This document shows positions 52,823 through 60,785 of a stretch of 64,000 nucleotides of DNA, in pieces; position 1 is the stretch's first letter, and every line of letters starts with the position of its first letter. This DNA is from Cellulomonas sp. Root485 (GTDB lineage Bacteria; Actinomycetota; Actinomycetes; Actinomycetales; Cellulomonadaceae): positions 695,735 through 759,734 of the forward strand of contig NZ_LMFC01000003.1 in assembly GCF_001426705.1 (NCBI RefSeq), in the 5' to 3' direction. A model generated the notes under the pieces. That model worked only from the letters and a program-made list of their open reading frames with translations, was not told where the DNA came from and did not search any database. A program made the position numbers and the translations under genes.

Positions 52823-53044
52823 TCAGTCGGTCGGCTCGACCGCCACCGGGTCCTCCACGAGCTCGCCGGGCATCGGCCCGTCGCCGTCCTCGCCGGACTC
52901 GGTGCCGACGGGCGTGGAGTCGCCCGAGCCGTCGGACTCGGCACCCGCCGCGAGCACCTCCGGGGTGACCTCCTGCTCGAGGGTCGGGTACCCGTAGCCG
53001 CCCTCCTGAACCTCGGCGTCCGGGTCCTGCGGTGTGTCGCTCAT
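52823..53044 (-). CDS. Small acidic protein, unknown
   Basis: 73 residues, strongly acidic and low-complexity ('DTPQDPDAEVQEGGYGYPTLEQEV', 'ESDGSGDSTPVGTESGEDGDGPMPGELVEDPVAVEPTD'), likely disordered. The segment 'GGYGYPTLEQEV' is reminiscent of small actinobacterial proteins annotated as hypothetical. Start ATG 53044. It is divergent from the MmcQ/YjbR-like gene. It has no recognisable domain. Confidence 0.6.
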   Translation of the reverse strand: MSDTPQDPDAEVQEGGYGYPTLEQEVTPEVLAAGAESDGSGDSTPVGTESGEDGDGPMPGELVEDPVAVEPTD

Positions 53045-53138
53045 GGTCGCCCTTCCGTCGCGGACTAGATCCCCATCGTCGGCGCCTGCGCTGTGCCGCG
53101 CCATCCGGACGTCGTGCCGAGGTGTGTGAGCATGAGGC

Positions 53139-53504
53139 ATGGCCGTCCTCGAGGATGTCCGCCCGCTGGGCACGGAGCTGGAGCGGTCCTACCCGGTCTA
53201 CGTGCGCGGTCGGCTGAAGTTCCGCGTCAAGCAGATCGTCTATGTCGCGTTCTCCCTCGACGAGCGCGTCATGGGCTTCGCCTTCCCTCGCGAGGAGCGG
53301 GCAGCACTCGTGGCGAGCGACCCCCGCACGTTCCAGCTCCCGGGGGAGTCCGACCTGCGGTTCAACTGGGTGCACGCCGACCTGGCGGCGCTCGATCCGA
53401 CCGAGGCGCGCGAGCTCGTCGTCGACGCCTGGCGCATGGTCGTCCCGCAGAAGATCTCCCGCGCCTACGACCTCGCCCATCCTGCCGGGCCCGGCAGCAC
53501 CTGA
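53139..53504 (+). CDS. MmcQ/YjbR family protein
   Basis: 121 residues. 'YPVYVRGRLKFRVKQIVYVAFSLDERVMGFAFPREERAALVASDPRTFQLP' and 'FNWVHADLAALDPTEARELVVDAWRMVVPQKISRAYDL' follow the double-wing (CyaY-like) YjbR fold. A role in DNA binding has been suggested for the fold, but function here is unknown. A 16-bp hairpin terminator lies beyond its stop. Confidence 0.85.
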   Translation: MAVLEDVRPLGTELERSYPVYVRGRLKFRVKQIVYVAFSLDERVMGFAFPREERAALVASDPRTFQLPGESDLRFNWVHADLAALDPTEARELVVDAWRMVVPQKISRAYDLAHPAGPGST

Positions 53505-53581
53505 GCATTTGCAGCGACGTGGCGCCGTCGAGATGCACGCCCGCCACGCGTGACCCCGGCGCACCCCGGGGGCACGGTCAG

Positions 53582-53619
53582 CACCGTGGGGCCGGCTGGA
53601 GGGAGCCGGCCCCACGGTG
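53582..53619. terminator. Strong bidirectional hairpin terminator
   Basis: CACCGTGGGGCCGGCT (53582-53597) pairs perfectly over 16 bp with 53604-53619 around a 6-base loop (GGAGGG). It separates the convergent YjbR-like gene and GH6 gene, 12 bp from the GH6 stop. Confidence 0.85.
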
Positions 53620-53630
53620 TGCTGTGGCCG

Positions 53631-55235
53631 CTAGGAGGTGCAGGCCTGGCCGTCGAGCCGGAACTGCAGCGGCGCCTGGGCAGCACCGGTACCGGTGACG
53701 ACCAGGGTCGCCTTCTTGCCCGGTGCCAGGGTCGGGAACGCTCGGGGCGCCGTGACCGTGACCGCGTTGCCGGACTGCACGAACGAGCCGCCGACGACCG
53801 TCCGGACCCGCTGGTTGCCCTCGAACTCCCAGGACAGGTGCCAGGGGCTCAGTCGCTGCGTCCCGCGGTTCTCGACGGTGAGGGCAGCGACGAAGCCGCG
53901 GTTCCTCGGTCCGCCGACGCTGGTACCGATCATCCTGACGTTGCAGGTGAGCGGGTTCAGCGGCGGGGCGGCGAGGGCGATGAGCTCACGAGCCTGCTGG
54001 GTGAACCACTGACCGGCCGCAGGGTCGGCCATGCCACGCTCGGGGTCGAGCGGGCCGGCCGTGCCGCGGAAGCACTGGCCGTCGGACTCGCCGGGCACCT
54101 TGATCCAGAGGTAGGCGTCGACGAGCGCGGAACCGGTCGAGGTGGTCGGACGGACGCCGAGCCCGCGGTCGGGCGGGTTGCACCAGTCCTCGTGCGCCGG
54201 GTAGACGTCCGGCGGGTACTGCCACGGCCCCAGCCCGTTCCGGCTGGTGTCGATGACGAACGTGGCGGTCGGCTGGACACCCCCGAGGATCGAGGCGTAG
54301 CGCGAGTCGACCCCCGCGGTGCTCAGAGTCGGATCGGTGGCGTCGGGCGTCCACCGGCCGTACTGCGACATCGCGACGCCCTGCCAGTCGGTGGCCGGCC
54401 CGCCGTTCCAGTACTGGTTGCCGCAGCTGGCGTAGTCGCCGGGGACGACCTCGGTGGCGTAGGCGATGCACGACGAGACCCAGGTTCCGTAGGCCGTGCC
54501 GTTCTCGGTGAACTGGTAGTTCGACGCGTTCAGGAAGAAGCCGGTGGCCTTCTGCACGCCGGCCTTGACCAGGCGGTCGCTGATCTCGCCGACGTTCAGC
54601 CACGCCGACGAGGTGCCGTCGAGGTAGACCTTCACGTTGGGCAGTGCCGCGAGGACGTCGACGGCGTGGTTGAGCTGGGCGAACCGGGCTGCGGTGGCCG
54701 TCGCCGGGTCGATCTCGGCCGGCTGGCACCAGTCCATCGACCCGTCGAGGTTCGTGTAGTGCGGGATGATCCCGAGACCGTCGGGTTCGAGGATGACCGT
54801 CGCCGACCGGTTGCCGATCCCGGCGGCGAACCCGTCGATCCACGCGGAGTAGGCCGCCGTGTCCGCGGCGCCACCGGCCGAGTACTGCGCGCAGTCCCGG
54901 AAGGGCAGGTTGTAGGCGGCGAGGACCGGCAGCTGACCGACCTTCGACGCGGCGGACACGAGCCGGTCGACGTCGGCGCGCACCTCCTGCGGCGTGCCGC
55001 TGGTGAACCAGGTCGCGGACGGGACGCTTCCCAGCAGCTGCGCATCCGCGCGTGCCTGCCCGCTGAGGGTCTGCGCGGCCTCCAACGTCGAGCTGTGCGG
55101 GTCGGCGTAGAACGTCGTGCCCGTCTGCGGGGCGGGCTCGGCCGCGTGGGCGGGGGCGAGCATCGTCAGCGAAGCCGCGAGCGTCGCGGTCGCTGCCAGG
55201 GCCGTGCGGCGCATCGGGGCGCGGGTGCGGGGCAT
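53631..55235 (-). CDS. Secreted GH6 cellulase with C-terminal CBM2-like domain
   Basis: 534 residues. Signal peptide 'MRRTALAATATLAASLTMLAPAHA'. The GH6 domain (about 35-425) has Asp114 in 'FRDCAQYSAGG', the acid Asp152 in 'ILEPDGLG', Asp206 in 'VYLDGTSSAW' (usually DAGHSxW), and 'FVIDTSRNGLGP', 'EDWCNPPDRGLG' and 'LWIKVPGESDG'. It hydrolyses beta-1,4-glucan with inversion; endo or exo mode cannot be fixed. Residues 431-534 have a CBM2 outline with flanking Cys, but the cellulose-binding Trp positions ('TVVGGSF', 'TAPRAFPTL') lack Trp. There is no Pro/Thr linker. AGGAG precedes the ATG. A CelR-type box lies 33 bp upstream. Confidence 0.94.
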   Translation of the reverse strand: MPRTRAPMRRTALAATATLAASLTMLAPAHAAEPAPQTGTTFYADPHSSTLEAAQTLSGQARADAQLLGSVPSATWFTSGTPQEVRADVDRLVSAASKVGQLPVLAAYNLPFRDCAQYSAGGAADTAAYSAWIDGFAAGIGNRSATVILEPDGLGIIPHYTNLDGSMDWCQPAEIDPATATAARFAQLNHAVDVLAALPNVKVYLDGTSSAWLNVGEISDRLVKAGVQKATGFFLNASNYQFTENGTAYGTWVSSCIAYATEVVPGDYASCGNQYWNGGPATDWQGVAMSQYGRWTPDATDPTLSTAGVDSRYASILGGVQPTATFVIDTSRNGLGPWQYPPDVYPAHEDWCNPPDRGLGVRPTTSTGSALVDAYLWIKVPGESDGQCFRGTAGPLDPERGMADPAAGQWFTQQARELIALAAPPLNPLTCNVRMIGTSVGGPRNRGFVAALTVENRGTQRLSPWHLSWEFEGNQRVRTVVGGSFVQSGNAVTVTAPRAFPTLAPGKKATLVVTGTGAAQAPLQFRLDGQACTS

Positions 55236-55267
55236 GTCTCTCCTGAGTCATCGTTGACCGGGCAAAG

Positions 55268-55281
55268 TGGGACCGCTCCCA
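55268..55281. promoter_or_regulatory. CelR-type (LacI family) operator in the GH6 promoter
   Basis: TGGGACCGCTCCCA, one base from the TGGGAGCGCTCCCA box of Thermobifida CelR; flanking G and C extend the dyad to 16 bp. It lies 33 bp upstream of the GH6 start, in the gap shared with the divergent lacI-type gene. Confidence 0.85.
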
Positions 55282-55484
55282 CATATTTCCAGTCATTCTG
55301 CGCATAGCCGGACCAACACGTCAACGCCCCCGGGTGCCCCAATTCGGGTGACTTGGGCAGAGGTCACCTCGCACCGAGCGTGCGTCGGTGGAGTCTCGGC
55401 ACACGCGCGCGGCCGTGCGGCCCCCGGGGCGACGCCGGCTCCCATCGGCGCAGGCCAGACCGGCGCGCCAGTAGGCTCGACCGC

Positions 55485-56567
55485 ATGGCAGACCCCACCA
55501 CGGCTGGTCCTGGAGACGGTCACCGCGAGGGGTCGCCGGCGCCGGGCTCGCCGCACTCGCCCCGGGTGGCGACGCTCGACGAGGTGGCCCTGCGGGCCGG
55601 GGTCTCACGGTCCGTGGCGTCGCGGGCGATGAACAACGCACGCAACGTGAGTGCGCCGAAGCGGGAGGCGGTCGCCCGCGCGGCGAGCGAGCTCGGATAC
55701 GTCCCCAACGCGACTGCCCGTGCCCTGGCGACGAACACGGTCGGGTCGGTGGTCCTCGCGGTCTCCCACGACGACCCTGCGCTGTTCGGGGATCCGTTCT
55801 TCTCCCAGGTCCTGGTGGGGGTGGCCGCCGCCCTCGACAGGTCGGAGCTGGACCTGACGCTCATGCTCACGTCCTCGGAGCGGGGGCGCGCACGGCTCGA
55901 GCGGCTGCTGCGGTCGCGCCGGTCGGACGGCGTGATGCTGATGGCCTTGCGGAAGGACGACCCGCTGAACCGGGTCGCGGCCGCGACCGACCTGCCGGTG
56001 GTGCTCGGTGGCCGCCCGTTGGACGCGGAGGCCCGGTGGTACGTCGACGTCGACAACCGTGGGGGTGCGCGCCTCGCCGCCGAGCACCTGCTGAGGTCGG
56101 GCCGACGGCGCCTGGCCACGATCGCCGGGCCTGACGACCTGCACGCATCGGTCGCCCGCCTCCAAGGTTTCGCCGACGCCTTGGCAGTGGAGCGGCTGCC
56201 CGCGGACTGGGTCGAGCACGCAGACTTCACCTACGAGGGAGGCGCGCGAGCGATGACGCGGCTCCTGGCGGCGCACCCGGACCTCGACGGCGTGTTCGCC
56301 GCGTCGGACAACATGGCCTCCGGGGCGCTGCGTGCACTGAAGGCGGCCGGCCGCCGGGTCCCCGAGGACGTCGCCGTGGTGGGCTACGACGACCTGGAGA
56401 TCGCGCGCCACACCGAGCCGGCGCTCACCACGGTCAGCCAGCCGATCCGCGGGCTCGGCCAGGAGATGGCCACGATGCTGGTCCGCCTGATCGACGGAGA
56501 CACCCCGACCCCGATCATCCTGCCCACGCGCCTGGTCGTGCGCGGCTCGGCGCCCGGCCCGACGTGA
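55485..56567 (+). CDS. LacI family regulator, CelR-like
   Basis: 360 residues. After a disordered 27-residue leader, the HTH and hinge are 'VATLDEVALRAGVSRSVASRAMNNARNVSAPKREAVARAASELGYVPNATARALAT'. The periplasmic-binding-like core follows ('GSVVLAVSHDDPALFGDPFFSQVLVGVAAALD', 'YVDVDNRGGARLAAEHLLRSGRRRLATIAGP', 'VAVVGYDDLEIARHTEPALTTVSQP'). The core resembles cellobiose-responsive CelR more than sucrose or maltose types. It is divergent from GH6 and convergent with GH16; both have LacI-type palindromes. Cellobiose or another beta-glucan oligosaccharide is the probable inducer. Confidence 0.92.
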   Translation: MADPTTAGPGDGHREGSPAPGSPHSPRVATLDEVALRAGVSRSVASRAMNNARNVSAPKREAVARAASELGYVPNATARALATNTVGSVVLAVSHDDPALFGDPFFSQVLVGVAAALDRSELDLTLMLTSSERGRARLERLLRSRRSDGVMLMALRKDDPLNRVAAATDLPVVLGGRPLDAEARWYVDVDNRGGARLAAEHLLRSGRRRLATIAGPDDLHASVARLQGFADALAVERLPADWVEHADFTYEGGARAMTRLLAAHPDLDGVFAASDNMASGALRALKAAGRRVPEDVAVVGYDDLEIARHTEPALTTVSQPIRGLGQEMATMLVRLIDGDTPTPIILPTRLVVRGSAPGPT

Positions 56568-56603
56568 TCGTCGCGCCGGGCGCCTGACCAGCCGCGGTCG
56601 GGC

Positions 56604-57389
56604 TCAGTACTTCGTGTACTTCACCCAGTCGTAGGTCGCGGTGCGCTGCCCGGAGTACGTGAACTTTCCGAGCCAGCTGTCGACGCCGGTCCCCGGCCAC
56701 AGGTTCATCATGATGCGGCCCGGGTTGGTCGGGAGCTTCCCCCGCGAACCGTTCTCCTGCTTGACGAGGCGGCCGTCGACGAACCAGTTGATGGTGCCGC
56801 CGTTCCACCACTCGAAGGCGTAGTTGTGGTAGCCCGCAGCGGCGTCGAACCCGAGGTTGATCACGGACTCGTGCCCGCCGACACCGTTCGTGAAGTAGTT
56901 GGTCTGCATCTGCCAGGTGTTCTTGCCCAGGATCTCGATGTCGATCTCGTCCCAGGGCTTGCCGTCGCTCGGTCCCGTGTAGGTGAAGAACGAGCTGACG
57001 GTCCCGGCACCACCCGAGGCGGCCTTCATGCGGACCTCGTAACGCCCGTAGGAGTACACGTCGGTGGTGCGGTACTCACCGGAGGCGTACGGCTTGCCGG
57101 AGCAGCCGCTCGGGCAGGGGGTGGTGTTGAGGTTCAGTCCCATGACCCCGCCGCTGTGCCAGACGTGGTCCGCGCGCCAGCCGGTGTTGAACATCGAGCC
57201 GTTGCTGTACCCGTTGGCCTTGGCCCACCGGGACGTGTTGAAGCTGTCGAGGTTGTCGACGAAGCCGCCACCGGCGGCCTGGGCGGGCGTCACGAACGCC
57301 GGGGTGGCCGAGAGGCCGGCCACCAACGCCGTGACCAGGAGCCATCGGTGCAGCGTGGAGCGGTGATGATGCGTCGCCATTGATCGCAT
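56604..57389 (-). CDS. Secreted GH16 licheninase (beta-1,3-1,4-glucanase)
   Basis: 261 residues. The start ATG at 57389 has GGAGG five to six bases upstream. Signal peptide 'LHRWLLVTALVAGLSATPAFVTPAQA'. The catalytic signature is 'KPWDEIDIEILG', with Glu148 nucleophile, Asp150 and Glu152 acid/base (ExDxE). 'WAKANGYSNGSMFNTGW', 'SGEYRTTDVYSYGRYEVRMKAA', 'VSSFFTYTGPSDGKPWDEID' and 'PGRIMMNLWPGTGVDSWLGKF' match Bacillus-type lichenases almost position for position. A Cys pair 'PCPSGCSG' may stabilise a loop. It is a single-domain enzyme. A perfect LacI-type palindrome is upstream. Confidence 0.95.
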   Translation of the reverse strand: MRSMATHHHRSTLHRWLLVTALVAGLSATPAFVTPAQAAGGGFVDNLDSFNTSRWAKANGYSNGSMFNTGWRADHVWHSGGVMGLNLNTTPCPSGCSGKPYASGEYRTTDVYSYGRYEVRMKAASGGAGTVSSFFTYTGPSDGKPWDEIDIEILGKNTWQMQTNYFTNGVGGHESVINLGFDAAAGYHNYAFEWWNGGTINWFVDGRLVKQENGSRGKLPTNPGRIMMNLWPGTGVDSWLGKFTYSGQRTATYDWVKYTKY

Positions 57390-57915
57390 GTGTTCCTCCA
57401 TCGGTACGGGTGCTTCGTGTCGTCCCGGCGTCGGCCGGGGCGTCTGCTCCTTCTCAGGTGCCGGCCTGATCAGGCCTGCTCGTACGCGCTCCACCGGTCG
57501 CAGCGGCGCGCCGCCGTGGATCGCACTGGAAATAGTTGGAACCGGTTCCAGTTCGACCATGCTCGGGGTTGACGAGCGCCGGGTCAAGGTCCGTAGGGGT
57601 GACGCGTTGGCTGATCGGTGCGCGAGCCTGATCAGGCGTTCGGGGCCCCAGGGCCACGCGACGCGCAGCGTCGGTGCCGGTTCTGGTTGGTCGGCTGCGG
57701 TCTCGCCCTATGGTCAAATCGGACGAATCCACTTACTGTCCTGTCAGTAAGTTATCCAGGACGAGGCAACGGCGCCTCTCCCAGGTGAATTGCACCGGAC
57801 TCACAAGGTCGTGATCGTCCCGTGCGCGCAGGTCGACCCCTGCCCGCGCGCCCCTCCCCGCCGCACCAGCGGCGGTGCATGCGCCAACCTTCTGCAGCTC
57901 CCAAGGAGCGTCACC
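57390..57915. promoter_or_regulatory. 526-bp divergent control region between GH16 and the F5/8 beta-helix gene
   Basis: No gene is supported here. It holds TGGAACCGGTTCCA (57537-57550, perfect, central CG), two copies of GCCTGATCAGGC (57464-57475 and 57626-57637; the first extends to 14 bp at 57463-57476), and ACTTACTG/CAGTAAGT arms (57731-57738 and 57745-57752). These make at least three different operator types. The segment around 57700-57800 is noticeably more AT-rich than the window. Confidence 0.75.
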
Positions 57916-60576
57916 ATGACCCGATCTGCTGGGACCGCCTACCTCATGGCGCCCACGCCGCTGACACGACGCCTGCTCATCACCTTGTTGACCGCGTTTG
58001 CGATGCTCCTGTCGTACGCGACCGTCACGCCGCTCGTCCCCACCGCGCACGCCGCGGGCCCACTGATCTCGCAGGGCAAGCCCGTGACGGCGTCGTCGAC
58101 GGAGAACGCCGGAACCGCCGCGGCGAATGCGGTCGACGGCAACGCCGGCACCCGCTGGTCGAGCGCGTTCTCCGACCCGCAGTGGATCCAGGTCGACCTG
58201 GGCGCGACGGTCGCCATCGACCAGGTGGTCCTCACCTGGGAAGGGGCGTACGCACGCGCCTACCAGATCCAGGTCTCCACCTCGGCGACCGGACCGTGGA
58301 CGAACGTCTACTCGACGACGACCGGTGACGGCGGCGTCGACACGCTCGCGGTCACCGGCTCCGGCCGCTACGTCCGCATGAACGGCACCCAGCGGGCGAC
58401 GGGCTACGGCTACTCGCTGTGGGAGTTCCAGGTCTTCGGCGCCGGCGACCCGCCGCCCCCGACCTGCAACACAGGCGTGAACGCAGCGTTGAACAAGCCT
58501 TCGTCCGCGTCGTCGACGGAGAACGGCGGCACCCCCGCCGCGAGCGCCTTCGACTCCAGCACCACCACCCGGTGGTCCAGTGCCGCCTCCGACCCGCAGT
58601 GGGTCCAGGTCGACCTCGGCAGCACGCAGAGCATCTGCCGAGTGGTGCTCAGCTGGGAGGCGGCGTACGGCCGGTCCTACCAGGTCCAGTCGAGCGACTC
58701 GCCCACGGGCCCGTGGACGAGCCTCGCCACGACGACGACCGGTGACGGAGGCGTGGACACCCTGACCGTCAACGGCAGTGGACGCTACGTACGCATGACC
58801 GGCACCGTCCGCGCGACGGTCTACGGCTACTCGCTCTGGGACTTCCAGGTCAACATCGGAGGCACCGTGACCCCCACCACCTGCGCCTCCCAGCCGACCG
58901 TTCCCGACTTCGGCCCGAACGTCCGCATCTTCGAGGACAGCACGCCGGACGCCACGATCCAGGCCTCGCTGAACGAGGTGTTCGAGGCCCAGAAGGACAC
59001 GCAGGCCCACCAGTTCCACGACCGCCGTGACGCGCTCCTGTTCAAGCCCGGCTCGTACAACGTGTACGCGAACATCGGCTTCAACACCTCGATCCAGGGC
59101 CTCGCGCAGAACCCCGACGGCGTCACCATCAACGGTGCCGTCACGGTCGACGCGTTCAACGCGAGCGACGCCGGCAACGCGACGCAGAACTTCTGGCGCA
59201 GCGCCGAGAACATGACGATCAACACGAACGGTGGGCGCAACCGCTGGGGCGTGTCCCAGGCCGCACCGTTCCGCCGGATGAACGTCAACGGTGGCCTCGA
59301 CCTGTTCCCGGCGTCCTACGGCTGGTCCTCGGGCGGCTACATCTCGGACACCCGCGTCACGGGCTCCGTGGAGTCGGCGTCCCAGCAGCAGTGGTACAGC
59401 CAGAACAGCACCTTCGGCAGCTGGAGCGGGTCCAACTGGAACATGGTCTTCGCCGGCGTGAACGGTGCCCCGGCGACGAACTTCTCCACCGCGCCGAGCG
59501 GCGTGCACCACACGAACGTCGGCAGCACGCCGGCGTCGCGTGACGTCCCGTACATCTACTTCACCAACAACGAGTACCGGCTGTTCCTGCCGAGCCTGCG
59601 CACCAACGCAAACGGTCCCAGCTGGGCCGTCGGCGCGCCGACCCCCGGGACGTCCGTCAGCTTCAACCAGGTGTTCGTGGCACGTCCGTCGGACAGCGTC
59701 GCGACGATCAACGACCGCATCGCCGGTGGCTGCCACGTCGTCTTCTCGCCGGGCGTCTACAACCTGTCCGCACCGATCGTCGTGAACCGGGCCGACACGG
59801 TCCTGCTCGGCATGGGCTACGCCACGCTCGTCCCGCAGGGCGGCGTGACGGCCATCTCGATCGGCGACGTCGACGGTGTCCGCGTCAAGGGCATGTTCAT
59901 CGACGCCGGCACCACCAACAGCACCTCCCTGATGACGGTCGGCACCACCGCGGGCATCGGCACCAACCGTGCCGCCAACCCCGTCACCGTGCAGGACGTC
60001 TTCTTCCGCATCGGCGGCCGCGTGGCCGGGAAGGCGACCAGCTCTCTCGTCGTCAACAGCAGCAACACGATCGTCGACCACACCTGGATGTGGCGAGGCG
60101 ACCACGGCAACGCGGGCACCATCGGCTGGACGATCAACACCGCTGACACCGGCCTCGTCGTCAACGGGAACAACGTCCTGGCGACCGGCCTGTTCGTCGA
60201 GCACTACCAGAAGAGCGAGGTCATCTGGAACGGCCAGGGCGGACGGATCATCTTCTTCCAGAACGAGAAGCCCTACGACCCGCCGAACCAGGCCGCGTGG
60301 ATGAACGGCTCGACCCAGGGCTACCCCTCGATCAAGGTCGCGAACAACGTGACCTCGTTCCTGGGCCAGGGCCTCGGCAGCTACGTGTTCTTCCAGGCGA
60401 ACCCGTCGGTCAACCTCTTCTCCACCTTCGAGGCGCCCGTGAACCCGAACGTGCGCTTCCAGAACATGGCCATCGTGTCCCTCGGGGGCGTCGGCAGCAT
60501 CTCCCACGTCATCAACGGCACCGGCCCGGGGGTGAACAGCGGCACGAACAACGCCTACATGCTCAGCTACCCGTGA
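57916..60576 (+). CDS. Secreted protein with two F5/8-type (CBM32-like) domains and a beta-helix domain
   Basis: 886 residues. AAGGAG precedes the ATG by seven bases. Signal peptide 'RRLLITLLTAFAMLLSYATVTPLVPTAHA'. F5/8 domain 1 spans about 49-174 and domain 2 about 187-313; they are near-copies ('ASSTENAGTAAANAVDGNAGTRWSS', 'ASSTENGGTPAASAFDSSTTTRWSS'). Residues about 327-886 form a right-handed beta-helix ('DFGPNVRIFEDS', 'QNFWRSAENMTINTNGGRNRWGVSQAAPFRRMNVNG', 'VDHTWMWRGDHGN', 'WNGQGGRIIFFQNEKPYDPPNQ'). Homologues are, as I recall, widespread in Streptomyces and often mislabelled adenylyl cyclase. Polysaccharide cleavage is likely but the activity is not known. Confidence 0.85.
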   Translation: MTRSAGTAYLMAPTPLTRRLLITLLTAFAMLLSYATVTPLVPTAHAAGPLISQGKPVTASSTENAGTAAANAVDGNAGTRWSSAFSDPQWIQVDLGATVAIDQVVLTWEGAYARAYQIQVSTSATGPWTNVYSTTTGDGGVDTLAVTGSGRYVRMNGTQRATGYGYSLWEFQVFGAGDPPPPTCNTGVNAALNKPSSASSTENGGTPAASAFDSSTTTRWSSAASDPQWVQVDLGSTQSICRVVLSWEAAYGRSYQVQSSDSPTGPWTSLATTTTGDGGVDTLTVNGSGRYVRMTGTVRATVYGYSLWDFQVNIGGTVTPTTCASQPTVPDFGPNVRIFEDSTPDATIQASLNEVFEAQKDTQAHQFHDRRDALLFKPGSYNVYANIGFNTSIQGLAQNPDGVTINGAVTVDAFNASDAGNATQNFWRSAENMTINTNGGRNRWGVSQAAPFRRMNVNGGLDLFPASYGWSSGGYISDTRVTGSVESASQQQWYSQNSTFGSWSGSNWNMVFAGVNGAPATNFSTAPSGVHHTNVGSTPASRDVPYIYFTNNEYRLFLPSLRTNANGPSWAVGAPTPGTSVSFNQVFVARPSDSVATINDRIAGGCHVVFSPGVYNLSAPIVVNRADTVLLGMGYATLVPQGGVTAISIGDVDGVRVKGMFIDAGTTNSTSLMTVGTTAGIGTNRAANPVTVQDVFFRIGGRVAGKATSSLVVNSSNTIVDHTWMWRGDHGNAGTIGWTINTADTGLVVNGNNVLATGLFVEHYQKSEVIWNGQGGRIIFFQNEKPYDPPNQAAWMNGSTQGYPSIKVANNVTSFLGQGLGSYVFFQANPSVNLFSTFEAPVNPNVRFQNMAIVSLGGVGSISHVINGTGPGVNSGTNNAYMLSYP

Positions 60577-60616
60577 CGAGGAGTACCGCTCTCCGCACGA
60601 GTCGTCGGTGACGTGC

Positions 60617-60649
60617 GCCGGCCGGCCCCCGTCTGACGAGCCGGCCGGC
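60617..60649 (+). terminator. Hairpin terminator after the beta-helix gene
   Basis: GCCGGCCGGC at 60617-60626 and again at 60640-60649 (self-complementary, so the copies pair over 10 bp) with a 13-base loop, 40 bp past the stop. Confidence 0.7.
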
Positions 60650-60670
60650 TCGCGCCTGGAGTGGCGTGCC

Positions 60671-60785
60671 ATGCGCGCGACGGGAGCGATGGCGGTGGTG
60701 GCCCTGGTGGCCGCGGCCGGCGTGCTGGCCGCGTGCAGCGACTCCCTGTCGCAGGACGAGGGACGCGTGACGTCGGCGTCCGACG
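60671..60785 (+). pseudogene. Lipoprotein N-terminal stub
   Basis: GGAG precedes an ATG whose product starts 'RATGAMAVVALVAAAGVLAACSDS', a full lipoprotein signal with lipobox LAAC (Cys22). After about 38 codons the frame runs antisense through the exonuclease gene (open to 61222) with no sensible protein sequence. I read it as the start of a lipoprotein gene whose body has been lost; a real very short lipoprotein is excluded by the lack of a stop codon. Confidence 0.4.
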
